This document shows, in pieces, positions 25,110 to 34,012 of a DNA stretch of 40,520 bases. Below the pieces are notes generated by a model. The model had not been told where the DNA came from. It worked only from the letters and a program-made list of their open reading frames with translations, and ran no database searches. Source of the DNA: CAZSMK01 sp964608095 (GTDB taxonomy: Bacteria > Sumerlaeota > Sumerlaeia > MWCT01 > JAGHBZ01); assembly GCA_964608095.1 (NCBI GenBank), contig CAZSMK010000098.1, forward strand, positions 1-40,520, written 5' to 3'. A program made the translations under genes and the position numbers. Each line of letters opens with the position of its first letter. The first letter of the stretch is position 1.

Positions 25110-26387
25110 ATGATTGAAAAAGCATCTGCCGATTTCGTTGAAAAAGCATACGATCTCGCACGCGAGCGCTATGCAAAATTTGGCGTTGATACAGACAGCG
25201 CAATCAAATCATTATCGGAGATTAGTGTATCCCTTCATTGCTGGCAAGGTGACGACGTAGGTGGATTCGAATCGGAGGAAGGTCTTTCCGGGGGCGGGAT
25301 TCAAGCAACAGGAAATTATCCCGGAAAGGCGCGCAATGCCGACGAATTACGTGCCGACCTCGAGCAAGTCTATAAACTTATTCCCGGCACTCACCGCCTG
25401 AATCTTCACGCCATATATGCCGAGATAGGCGGTAAAAAAGTGGAACGTAACGAACTCGAGCCGGCGCATTTCAGCCGCTGGCTCGACTGGGCAAAGCACC
25501 TCGGGCTCGGTCTTGATTTTAACCCCACCTGTTTTTCGCATCCCCTTGCCTCAAGCGGGTTCACCCTCTCACACACCGACCCGAAGATACGAAAGTTCTG
25601 GATTGAGCATTGCATCGCGTGTCGCAAGATCGGGGAATATTTCGGACGCAATCTCGGTACACCTTGTGTGACCAATATCTGGATTCCGGACGGTTACAAG
25701 GACATTCCCGCTGATCGAAAGACGCCGCGGGATATCCTCAAAGATGCGCTCGATGAAATCTTCAAAGACACTATCGAAACCCGCTTTAACCTCGACGCCC
25801 TCGAAGGGAAACTGTTCGGTATCGGTTCGGAAAGTTACGTTGTCGGCTCTCACGAGTTTTATCTCGGTTACGCCATTACACGGAAGAAGCTTCTCTGCCT
25901 CGATACAGGGCACTTTCATCCTACTGAATCGGTGGCTGACAAAATCAGCGCTGTCATGCAGTATCTCGATGAAATCCTCCTGCATGTGAGCAGGGGGGTC
26001 AGGTGGGACAGCGACCATGTGGTCATCCTGAATGACGACGTTCGCACACTCGCCCGTGAAATTGTCCGCGGCGGGTATATCCCGAGGGTTCATTTCGGAT
26101 TGGATTTCTTCGATGCAAGTATCAATCGCTTAGCCGCCTGGATAATAGGCACACGTGCCTTGCTCAAGGCGCTCCTCGAATCGTTCCTCGAACCTTTTGA
26201 TACACTCCGGTCTATGGAACGTGATAATGATTTTACCGGCAGATTGGCTCTGCTCGAAGAACTCAAGTCGCTTCCCTTTGGTGCAGTGTGGGATTATTAT
26301 TGTGCATCACAGGATGTGCCCGTTGGTATCCAATGGCTCGATACAATCAGGACGTATGAAAACAACGTTCTCTCCCGGAGGACATAA
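25110..26387 (+). CDS. rhaA: L-rhamnose isomerase
   Basis: 425 residues, aligning end to end with E. coli RhaA (419). It converts L-rhamnose to L-rhamnulose in the cytoplasm with a divalent metal. Near-identical blocks include SLHCWQGDDVGGFES, GGIQATGNYPGKARN, LNLHAIYAE, LGLDFNPTCFSHPLA, NIWIPDGYKDI, KLFGIGSESYVVGSHEFYL, LDTGHFHPTE, HVSRGVRWDSDHVV and GLDFFDASINR, which carry the metal ligands. The open frame extends upstream, but the ATG at 25110 has AAGGAG at 25095-25100 and matches the family start. It lies 112 bases after the lyase and 29 before the rhamnosidase. Confidence 0.97.
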   Translation: MIEKASADFVEKAYDLARERYAKFGVDTDSAIKSLSEISVSLHCWQGDDVGGFESEEGLSGGGIQATGNYPGKARNADELRADLEQVYKLIPGTHRLNLHAIYAEIGGKKVERNELEPAHFSRWLDWAKHLGLGLDFNPTCFSHPLASSGFTLSHTDPKIRKFWIEHCIACRKIGEYFGRNLGTPCVTNIWIPDGYKDIPADRKTPRDILKDALDEIFKDTIETRFNLDALEGKLFGIGSESYVVGSHEFYLGYAITRKKLLCLDTGHFHPTESVADKISAVMQYLDEILLHVSRGVRWDSDHVVILNDDVRTLAREIVRGGYIPRVHFGLDFFDASINRLAAWIIGTRALLKALLESFLEPFDTLRSMERDNDFTGRLALLEELKSLPFGAVWDYYCASQDVPVGIQWLDTIRTYENNVLSRRT

Positions 26388-26416
26388 CTCTATTTTTTTA
26401 ATTCGGGGATAATTCC

Positions 26417-29116
26417 ATGTCTGATCTTAAAGTAACTGGTCTACGATGCGAATATAAATCAGAACCGTTGGGAATTGAGACCATGACCCCGAGGCTGAGC
26501 TGGATGCTCCTACCGACACATTCCCATAAGCGCTGTCTCAAACAATCCGCGTATCGGATTCAGGTAGCCACAAATAAGGACCTCTTGCGGCGAAATCGTC
26601 CGGATGTATGGGATACCGGCAAGATGGATTCCCGCGAGACATCACACATCGTGTATGAAGGCGCCCCGCTCCATTCAACCATGGAATACTGGTGGAAGGT
26701 GCGTGTGTGGGATCAGCATAATCAGCCCTCGCGCTGGAGCACACCCCAACGCTGGGTCATGGGTATTCTGAACCGAGCTGAATGGAAGAGTAAATGGATA
26801 TATAAAGGGGCGACCGAGCGTGTTGAACCACCGTCGTCTGAAGAAACTATTTCGCCGCCACCGGATTCACCGGTTGAGCTTTTGTTACCACCTGCACATT
26901 ATTTCCGAAAACCGTTCCAAATCGCCAAGCCTGTTAAGAGGGCTCTCGTCTTTGCTTCAGCGCTTGGCTTGTATGAACTGTATTTGAACAATAAGAGGGT
27001 AGGGGATTTATTTTTTACTCCGGGGTGGTCGGACTATAAAAAACGCGTCTACTATAATGTGTACGATGTAAAGGATCTGCTGCGCGAGGGTGAGAACGTT
27101 ATCGGCGCACTACTTGCCGATGGATGGTATGCGGGATATGTCGGTTGGGACGGCAGGCGTGGACGATATGGTAAAGTACCGCAACTTCGCGTGCAGCTGC
27201 TCATAGAGTATTCGGACGGCGCCTGCGCTCTCATTGTGACTGATGAAACCTGGATGACGAGCGAGGGAGCGATTCGCGAAGCTGACCTCCTTATGGGTGA
27301 GTCCTACGACGCCCGACGGGAAGTAACGAACTGGACTCTCCCGGGTGAACTGGACGGCACATGGTCGCCGGTGGATGTGTCAGTTCAACCGGACATCACG
27401 ATGACCGCATACCCCGGCACGCCGTGTCGAAAAACACAGGAGATCAAGCCCGTAACGCTTAAAAAAAAATCGCACGGTGTCTTTATCTTCGACCTCGGGC
27501 AGAACATGGTCGGCTGGGTTCGCTTGAAAGTCGAGGGTCCCGCAGGCACGCGGGTCACCATCAGGCATGCTGAAATGCTCAATCCTGATGGGAGACTGTA
27601 TACCAAAAACCTTCGCCTTGCACGGGCTACCGATTCGTATATTCTCAGCGGCAAAGGTATCGAGGTCTGGGAACCCCGTTTTACATTTCATGGGTTCAGA
27701 TACGTCGAAGTCACGGGTTATCCCGGTACCCCCACGCTTGATTCTATCACAGGCATTGTCGTACATGCCGATCTTGACCGAACCGGCACGTTCAAATGTT
27801 CGAACTCCATGGTGAATCGTCTCTACTCGAACTTGCTATGGAGCCAGCGAGGCAATTACCTCGAAGTGCCTACGGATTGCCCGCAACGCGACGAACGGCT
27901 GGGATGGTCCGGCGATGCACAGGTTTTTGTTCGAACCGCAACCTATAATTATGATGTCGCCTCATTCTTTACGAAATGGCTGGTGGATGTTGAAGATGCT
28001 CAACGTGCCGACGGCGCGTTCACGGACATAGCGCCCGACCTTGGTCTGGGCGCCGGCACGCCCGGTTGGGGCGACGCTGGAATTATATGCACCTATACCA
28101 TCTATCGGATGTACGGCGATACACATATCGTTGGTCGTCATTATCAGGCAATGGCGCGGTATATTGACTACCTGATAGCAAAAAGTACGGATCTTGTCCG
28201 CCCGGCAATCGGTTACGGTGACTGGCTTGCACTTGATGAGTCCACCCCGAAAGACGTCATCGCCACCGCTTACTTTGCTTACGTGGTAAAGCTCATGGCA
28301 CAGATGGCACACGCTCTCGGTAAAGAAGATGATGCGGCGAAATATAACCGACTGTTCTGCGACATCAAGTCCGCTTTTAATACCGCCTTTGTCTCACATG
28401 ACGGCGACATACAAGGCGATTCACAAACCTGCTATACACTCGCCCTTTATTTTCATCTCTTGCCGGAAGATAAAGAAGGATATGCCGTATCGAAACTCGT
28501 ACGGGATATTGAAGCCAGGAGCATGCATCTTTCGACAGGCTTTCTCGGAACGCCTCTCCTCCTTCCCACGCTTTCTCGTATCGGTCGCAGCGATGTCGCG
28601 TACCGATTGCTGCTCAACAAGACCTATCCGTCGTGGGGATATACTATCAAGCACGGCGCCACCACGATATGGGAACGCTGGGATGGCTGGACAAAGGAAA
28701 AAGGGTTTCAATATCCCGGCATGAACTCGTTTAATCACTACGCCTATGGCTCGGTCGGGCAATGGCTTTACGGAACTGTGCTCGGTATAGATACCCTCGA
28801 TGCTCGTTCTCGCACTGTGGTTATCAAACCGGTACCGGACGACGCATTATCCCACGTAAAAGGTTCTTATCGATCTGTCAACGGCACCATAGCGGTCGAA
28901 TGGTGGTCAAAGAACGGAAGGTTTGTTTGTGCCGTTACCATACCGCCGAATACGAGGGCGGAAGTGCATATACCGTCACAGCGTGTGGAGTTACTTGAAA
29001 ACGACGGCAGTGTCATGGAGAGCATGAAGGGGGTATCCTTGATTGAACAGAGCGCCGGCAATTCTGTTTATATGATTGAATCGGGGACATACACATTCCG
29101 CGCACTTCATAATTGA
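26417..29116 (+). CDS. Alpha-L-rhamnosidase, GH78
   Basis: 899 residues. Domain order is that of bacterial GH78 enzymes: an N-terminal fibronectin-like segment with RLSWML and YRIQVA, beta-sandwich domains (about 150-430, including FDLGQNMVGWVRLKV), the (alpha/alpha)6 catalytic barrel (about 430-790) and a C-terminal beta domain. The general acid is E493 in QRDERLGWSGDAQVF and the likely base is E753 in TTIWERWDGW. It removes terminal alpha-L-rhamnose by inversion. No signal peptide is visible, so it should act in the cytoplasm on imported oligosaccharides, passing rhamnose to RhaA encoded just upstream. A GGGGAT sequence precedes the ATG. Confidence 0.94.
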   Translation: MSDLKVTGLRCEYKSEPLGIETMTPRLSWMLLPTHSHKRCLKQSAYRIQVATNKDLLRRNRPDVWDTGKMDSRETSHIVYEGAPLHSTMEYWWKVRVWDQHNQPSRWSTPQRWVMGILNRAEWKSKWIYKGATERVEPPSSEETISPPPDSPVELLLPPAHYFRKPFQIAKPVKRALVFASALGLYELYLNNKRVGDLFFTPGWSDYKKRVYYNVYDVKDLLREGENVIGALLADGWYAGYVGWDGRRGRYGKVPQLRVQLLIEYSDGACALIVTDETWMTSEGAIREADLLMGESYDARREVTNWTLPGELDGTWSPVDVSVQPDITMTAYPGTPCRKTQEIKPVTLKKKSHGVFIFDLGQNMVGWVRLKVEGPAGTRVTIRHAEMLNPDGRLYTKNLRLARATDSYILSGKGIEVWEPRFTFHGFRYVEVTGYPGTPTLDSITGIVVHADLDRTGTFKCSNSMVNRLYSNLLWSQRGNYLEVPTDCPQRDERLGWSGDAQVFVRTATYNYDVASFFTKWLVDVEDAQRADGAFTDIAPDLGLGAGTPGWGDAGIICTYTIYRMYGDTHIVGRHYQAMARYIDYLIAKSTDLVRPAIGYGDWLALDESTPKDVIATAYFAYVVKLMAQMAHALGKEDDAAKYNRLFCDIKSAFNTAFVSHDGDIQGDSQTCYTLALYFHLLPEDKEGYAVSKLVRDIEARSMHLSTGFLGTPLLLPTLSRIGRSDVAYRLLLNKTYPSWGYTIKHGATTIWERWDGWTKEKGFQYPGMNSFNHYAYGSVGQWLYGTVLGIDTLDARSRTVVIKPVPDDALSHVKGSYRSVNGTIAVEWWSKNGRFVCAVTIPPNTRAEVHIPSQRVELLENDGSVMESMKGVSLIEQSAGNSVYMIESGTYTFRALHN

Positions 29117-29247
29117 TTCTCGTATAACCTATCAGGCGTTACATTACTCATGCGTGTAATTCGAGGTGAAAAAATAAAAAAAGAACCATGCATCACATAG
29201 ATTGAAATCAATCTTGGTGAATTCTTTCGTGTCCTCTGAGTCCTCCA

Positions 29248-29611
29248 CGTTAAGATGAGGGTTTGCTCTTGCAGTGATAGATTACGAATAACCGGAGGAT
29301 TAGACATTTCCGGAAATTTCTTAAGATAGATTTCAACGCAGAATACGCAGAGAGAACCGCACGCAGAATTCGCAGGGAACCACAATCAGAGATAAAAATA
29401 CTCTGCGTTCTTGGCGTACCCTTTGCGCTCTCTTCGTTAAGATGATATCTGTGCTCTTGCAGTGATAGATTACGAATAACCGTAGGATTAGACATTTCCG
29501 GAAATTTCTTAAGATAGATTTCAACGCAGAATACGCAGAGAGAATCACACGCAGAATTCGCAGAGAACCGCATTCAGAGATAAAAATACTCTGCGTTCTT
29601 AGCCTTAAGAT
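29248..29611. repeat. Direct repeat, two copies of about 187 bases
   Basis: Copy 1 (about 29248-29434) and copy 2 (about 29435-29611) are nearly identical, each running from cgttaagatga through tgcagtgatagattacgaataa and gatttcaacgcagaat to tactctgcgttctt. Each copy also holds partly self-complementary strings (acgcagaatacgcagag against ctctgcgttcttggcgt), so a large imperfect hairpin is possible. A shorter copy lies beyond the next gene at 30248. Short frames inside the repeat have no ribosome binding site. The rest of 29117-29807 is AT-rich with nothing else evident except a promoter. Confidence 0.85.
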
Positions 29612-29667
29612 AATTGTTTTCTTTTGCCAAGAAGCGGATATAAGGGAAGTTTGTATAAGAATAGCAC

Positions 29668-29696
29668 TTGACTCATAGCTATTCCATACTTATTCT
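29668..29696 (+). promoter_or_regulatory. Promoter of the GxxExxY gene
   Basis: TTGACT (29668-29673) and TATTCT (29691-29696) with a 17-base spacer, about 110 bases before the start codon. Confidence 0.42.
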
Positions 29697-29807
29697 ACCC
29701 TTTACCACAAAAAATGATAGGTTTGTGGAAGTTTTGAAATAAGAAGAAAAACAAATTTCAATGATGGTGAGGCTTTTCCACATAATCAAATACAGAGGAG
29801 GGCATTG

Positions 29808-30188
29808 ATGCACGAGAATGAGATTTCAAAAAAGATAATTGGTACCGCCATTGAGGTTCATCGTATCCTTGGACCGGGTCTGTTGGAATCGGTCTATGAA
29901 GAAGCCCTTTGCCATGAAATGTCTTTGAGGGGGATACAATATAAACGACAGCAGTCCGTGCCAGTTCCTTATAAGGGTGTCAAATTAGGTACCGACCTGC
30001 GGTTGGATCTCTTGGTAAAAGAAAAGGTCATTGTCGATGTAAAAGCAAAAGAAAAATTGTCATTAACTGATATGCCTCAAACATTAACTTACCTGAGATT
30101 GAGCAAAAAGAAATTGGGACTGATTATTAATTTTCATGAAGTAGTTTTAAAAAAAGGAATTAGGCGTGTTGTTAATGATTTAACGTAA
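29808..30188 (+). CDS. GxxExxY family protein
   Basis: 126 residues from the ATG at 29808, with AGAGGAGGG 5 bases upstream (the in-frame TTG at 29805 is too close). The defining motif is GLLESVYEEAL near residue 25. DLRLDLLVKEKVIVDVKAKE has the D-x(n)-D/E-x-K spacing of the PDDEXK nuclease-like fold to which this family is related. The biochemical role is not established to my knowledge. The gene has no link to sugar metabolism and is flanked by fragments of the same ~187-bp repeat, which suggests gene and repeats arrived or moved together. Confidence 0.9.
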   Translation: MHENEISKKIIGTAIEVHRILGPGLLESVYEEALCHEMSLRGIQYKRQQSVPVPYKGVKLGTDLRLDLLVKEKVIVDVKAKEKLSLTDMPQTLTYLRLSKKKLGLIINFHEVVLKKGIRRVVNDLT

Positions 30189-30247
30189 GCCTCGATGTTC
30201 TATGAATATGTTTTTTTAGAATTATCTTCAATGCAGATATTAAAAAA

Positions 30248-30340
30248 CTCTGCGTTCTTGGCGTACCTTGGCGGGCTCTGCGTTAAGATGATGTCTTTGC
30301 TCATGCAATGATAGATCAGATAGAGCCAGAGGATTAAATC
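30248..30340. repeat. Partial third copy of the ~187-bp repeat
   Basis: This diverged copy contains actctgcgttcttggcgtac, tctgcgttaagatgatgtct and tgctcatgcaatgatagat, matching the two copies at 29248-29611 in the same order. It lies about 60 bases after the GxxExxY stop codon, so the gene is bracketed by the repeat. Confidence 0.7.
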
Positions 30341-30410
30341 TTTCTAAAGCGCAGTCATGTATGTTCAGTCAGAAGGAAATTCTCGGATAACCTCTCTGAC
30401 CCCCTAATTA

Positions 30411-31397
30411 TTACGCCTTGAAGGCGCCCGATGTCACGCCCTTCATGAAAGGCTTTGTCGCGAAGATGAATAGAATCAAAAGCGGGATACTCGAAAGGAA
30501 ATACGCGGCATACATGGTTGAAGGATTCATGGCAGCCGGGCTTTGTCCCATCAAGTACAGCCCTGAGGCGACCACATGATACCTGTCGTCTGTATTGGTG
30601 ATAAAGGGCCAGAGAAAATTGTTCCATGCTCCCAGGATGTTGAGTATCGCCACCACCGCGATAATTGGACGCGAAAGCGGCAGCACAATGTGCCAGTAAA
30701 GGCGAAAATGTCCTGCACCGTCGATACGGGCTGATTCAAACAGGTCTTCCGGCAGTCCGTCGAAAAAACTCCTGAACAGAAATATCGCCAGTATCTGTCC
30801 GCCTGCAATATAGGGCAATATCAGTACCCAGTATGAATTCAACAGCCCGAGCTCTTTTACCAACAGGAAACTTGGCACAAGGGTAAGGACAGCCGGTATC
30901 ATCATGATGCTCAATATTGCCAGGAATAATATCTTCCGCCCGGGAAACCTGTAACGGGAAAATATATATGCGTTCATCGACGCTATGAACACCACGCCGA
31001 TAACGGTCACGATACATACCAGAAATGTGTTGAGCATGTACCCTCTCAGATATTTCCAGCTGTAGCGGTAGCCTTTAGTGAGTTGATCCCATGACCTGCG
31101 TATTGCATCGCTGTATGAGAGTTGTTTCTCTTCGAGTTTTCCATCGAGAATCTCCACTCCGCTTTCATCCACCGGAGAGACCTTGAGAATAATTTTCTCA
31201 TCGGCGTTGTTCAAATGGAAATAGGTGAATTTAACGACGTTTTGTATTGCTGTCGGCAACCCGAAAAACGAGTGATACAGTTCTGCGCTTGTGCGTAAAG
31301 AGTTGTTTATGACAAAGAAGAAAGGCAGTAACGTGAGGAATGCGAGAAAGATCAGTATAGCGTGTATTACAAGTTCTTTCTTTTTCTTCTGGTTCAT
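30411..31397 (-). CDS. Sugar ABC transporter permease (MalG/CUT1 type)
   Basis: 328 residues with six predicted membrane helices. The EAA loop is SARIDGAGHFRLYWHIVLPL, with the upstream GLPEDLFE typical of CUT1 permeases. It is longer than the usual ~275-residue MalG-like permease because the first external loop (about residues 38-110, including NNADEKIILKVSPVDE) carries an insertion. E. coli MalG has a comparable periplasmic insertion, so this is unusual but not unique. The start overlaps the stop of the upstream permease by 4 bases (ATGA). It is the last gene of the operon. The likely cargo is a rhamnose- or uronate-containing oligosaccharide, by location only. Confidence 0.92.
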   Translation of the reverse strand: MNQKKKKELVIHAILIFLAFLTLLPFFFVINNSLRTSAELYHSFFGLPTAIQNVVKFTYFHLNNADEKIILKVSPVDESGVEILDGKLEEKQLSYSDAIRRSWDQLTKGYRYSWKYLRGYMLNTFLVCIVTVIGVVFIASMNAYIFSRYRFPGRKILFLAILSIMMIPAVLTLVPSFLLVKELGLLNSYWVLILPYIAGGQILAIFLFRSFFDGLPEDLFESARIDGAGHFRLYWHIVLPLSRPIIAVVAILNILGAWNNFLWPFITNTDDRYHVVASGLYLMGQSPAAMNPSTMYAAYFLSSIPLLILFIFATKPFMKGVTSGAFKA

Positions 31398-32302
31398 TTT
31401 CGTATTCCCTGCAACTCCTCAGAGGATTTGAAGTATTTCAGGTTGAGAACGGTAAGCGTCAAAATGATAAGGAACAAGATAACGCCGATAGCGCATGCTA
31501 TACCCATGTTTTGAAAACTGAACGCATTGAAATACATCCACAGTCCGGGAACCATTGATTTAAAACCGGGTCCCCCGCGCGTAAGTATAAAGATTCCTTC
31601 GAAGCCCTGTATACCGGCGATTATGGTCAGTATAACGAGCAACTTGATCTGGCTCATGACAAGAGGGATATCGATTATGAAAAACCGCTTGATACCCGTT
31701 GCACCGTCCATTTCAGCTGCTTCATACACGCTCTCCGGTATACCGGCAAAGCCGGCGTAATAGATAAGGATATTGATGCCGTGTGCCCAGGGAAATCCAA
31801 TAAAGGCGATTGCCCAGAGTACGGTTATGGGATTCGATAACCAACCGCGTGCAAGGTTACCAAGATTTATCAATCGAAGAAATTCGTTCAACAGTCCTTG
31901 ATCGCTGTAAATCATGCCACCCCAGATAAGAAAAAGCGCCACGCTTGGAACAACCACCGGCACCAGAAAAATAACGCGGTAAAAGTAGCGTGCCTTTTCC
32001 GATCTGAGCGAAAAAATCAACCGCGCTATTGTCAGGGGGACGACAATCGTAACGCAGACTGCAAAGAATGTCAGGAAAAGCATGTTCCTGAAACTCGGGA
32101 TAAGGGTAGGGTCGTAGACATAATCAACATAATTTTGCAGACCGATAAATGCCGGGTTTTCACCGATTTCGAATCGGTAGAACGATTTTGAAAACGCCCA
32201 GAAAAATGGAACGACGCTGAATATCGACATGAAGATAAAGGTAGGCAACAACAATACATAATACCCGAGATATCTTTTCACTCTGTGGATATTAAGGCGC
32301 AT
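31394..32302 (-). CDS. Sugar ABC transporter permease (MalF/UgpA type)
   Basis: 302 residues with six predicted membrane helices, the normal CUT1 size. The EAA loop is GIPESVYEAAEMDGATGIKR, where the ATPase docks. WLSNPITVLWAIAFIGFPWAHGINILIYYAG and the GGPGFKSMVPGLWMYFNAF segment are also typical. Its start overlaps the end of the solute-binding protein gene by 11 bases, so translation is probably coupled. No ABC ATPase gene is in the window; CUT1 systems often share one ATPase (MsmX-type) encoded elsewhere. Confidence 0.94.
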   Translation of the reverse strand: MRLNIHRVKRYLGYYVLLLPTFIFMSIFSVVPFFWAFSKSFYRFEIGENPAFIGLQNYVDYVYDPTLIPSFRNMLFLTFFAVCVTIVVPLTIARLIFSLRSEKARYFYRVIFLVPVVVPSVALFLIWGGMIYSDQGLLNEFLRLINLGNLARGWLSNPITVLWAIAFIGFPWAHGINILIYYAGFAGIPESVYEAAEMDGATGIKRFFIIDIPLVMSQIKLLVILTIIAGIQGFEGIFILTRGGPGFKSMVPGLWMYFNAFSFQNMGIACAIGVILFLIILTLTVLNLKYFKSSEELQGIRK

Positions 32303-33881
32303 CCGGCATACCCTGTTTGGAGTCTCTTATTGGTGCGAGTTTTTTCCAACGCTCCTCGAATCCGGCGTAGTCGATCTGCTTGCGGCGCGTAATATTCAAT
32401 ATCGCAGCATTCAAGTTCCGCTGCGTCCAGTCAAGATATTCCTCTTCTGATATGCCATCATGGAGATACAAATCAAGCATACGGTACATCACCTCGTTGA
32501 ACTTCAGGTCGAACGTGAAATACCATTTGGTCGTCGTGTAGCGTCTTTGCAGGAATTGATGAAACGGGACAAGAGAATTATGAGGATCGGCTCCCTTTAT
32601 ATTGGGGAGAAGTGCGACAATCTCATTTACCACGATCTCGGCATTTTCAGGCGTTGTCAGGAATTGTAAGAAAGCGATGCACCGTTTCAAGCGTTCGGAT
32701 GTTGCGGGATCATTCGTATCCTTGATAGAGGAATTGGTGACGCAGAGCTGGGTAGCAGCGCCGCCGATAACGCACATATCGTGTCCGTCGCACAACGAGT
32801 TATATCCCTTATCAATGAGGGGAGGATAAAAGATGCCCCACTCGAACTCGATCTGTGGGTCTTTGAGCAATTTGTGCACCAGCATGCTGGAATTCCACAG
32901 CATGGCTCCCTTCTCCGTCACGAATAACCTGACGACGTCGGCGGATGCCATGTCCTTATTCCAATACTGCCGCCATTCCTTGAGTATTCGCCACAAGGCG
33001 ACATAACGTGGATCTTCGGGCGTAAAAAATCCCTTTCTGTGCAAAAACGCTATCTCGTCCCAATCAAGGTAACCCTGAAGGTATTGTTCCCGGATAGGGT
33101 CTTGCACAAGATCGATGCCGTCGAGAATCGGGTAATAAAGTTGGTCGAAGACCAGGTCTACTCCCCAGTCGGTCATCCAATCCATCATACCCAGAAACGG
33201 AATATACCCCGCATCTTTGAGTTTCTTTTGTATTTCGATGAAGTGGCTCCAGTTCTCAGGTAGCGTGACACCGACTTCTTCAAAGACGTCTTTGTTGTAG
33301 AAAATCCCTGTTTCGATCATGTCCAGCGATATGCAATACATCTTTCCGTCAGGCGCTGATTTACCTCGTGTAATTGCCTGGTATTTGAAGATATCCCACC
33401 ATTGCTCGCTTCCCGGCTCGCCTTCTTTGACAAAGGGATTCGGCTGTTCAAGGTATTCGTCCAGCGGAATATACCAGCCCTTGTGCACATCCTGCCAGAC
33501 ATCCTCGACGTTTACGTGGAGAATGTCTGGCGCAAGACCTGATGAGAGTTGCGTTACGAGCCATTCGCGTACGACAGGAACGCCCACGAATTCTATACTG
33601 GTATCGGGATATAGTTGCTCGAACTTGTCTGCAACAATCTCGAGATTTTCAACCGGTTTGCCAAGGTCCCAGTATATGGTTCCCGGAAGATACCAATTGC
33701 CGGGATAAACGCGGATGACGTATTTTTTTTCCTGCTCTCGTAGGTGCTCACTTCCGGCAACATTCCGGGCTTTACTTTCAGGCGTTTCATCTTCAGGAGG
33801 CATGAATACAAGGAGCGACACGATAACGAGAACAAGGATAAAGAAATTGCGGAACGTGATATGTGAGGTCAACCGTGGCAT
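32292..33881 (-). CDS. Extracellular sugar-binding protein of ABC transporter
   Basis: 529 residues, somewhat longer than common CUT1 binding proteins (about 420-450). VVREWLVTQLSSGLAPDILHVN and GKMYCISLDMIETGIFYNKDVFEEVGV are typical of solute-binding family 1. The N-terminus has a hydrophobic helix (about 12-27) but no lipobox cysteine, so it is either a cleaved periplasmic protein or held by an uncleaved membrane anchor. It is the first gene of the operon. A TTGACA hexamer lies on the minus strand near 33918-33923, but its -10 partner would leave almost no leader, so I do not call a promoter. Cargo cannot be read from the sequence. Confidence 0.9.
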   Translation of the reverse strand: MPRLTSHITFRNFFILVLVIVSLLVFMPPEDETPESKARNVAGSEHLREQEKKYVIRVYPGNWYLPGTIYWDLGKPVENLEIVADKFEQLYPDTSIEFVGVPVVREWLVTQLSSGLAPDILHVNVEDVWQDVHKGWYIPLDEYLEQPNPFVKEGEPGSEQWWDIFKYQAITRGKSAPDGKMYCISLDMIETGIFYNKDVFEEVGVTLPENWSHFIEIQKKLKDAGYIPFLGMMDWMTDWGVDLVFDQLYYPILDGIDLVQDPIREQYLQGYLDWDEIAFLHRKGFFTPEDPRYVALWRILKEWRQYWNKDMASADVVRLFVTEKGAMLWNSSMLVHKLLKDPQIEFEWGIFYPPLIDKGYNSLCDGHDMCVIGGAATQLCVTNSSIKDTNDPATSERLKRCIAFLQFLTTPENAEIVVNEIVALLPNIKGADPHNSLVPFHQFLQRRYTTTKWYFTFDLKFNEVMYRMLDLYLHDGISEEEYLDWTQRNLNAAILNITRRKQIDYAGFEERWKKLAPIRDSKQGMPDAP

Positions 33882-34012
33882 AATCTTATGGCTATTTAAA
33901 TTTTATGGATGACATTTTGTCAAACCCGATTTAAAGTTTTCTGCATTAATCCAGCGTGAACATTTGAAATGGTCGATACTTTAAACCACTTTAAAATTGA
34001 GGGAGATGGGAA

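Noticed and set aside
29250..29573. Minus-strand frames of up to 107 codons in the repeat region
   Set aside because: They encode the same peptide twice because they read the repeat and have no ribosome binding site.
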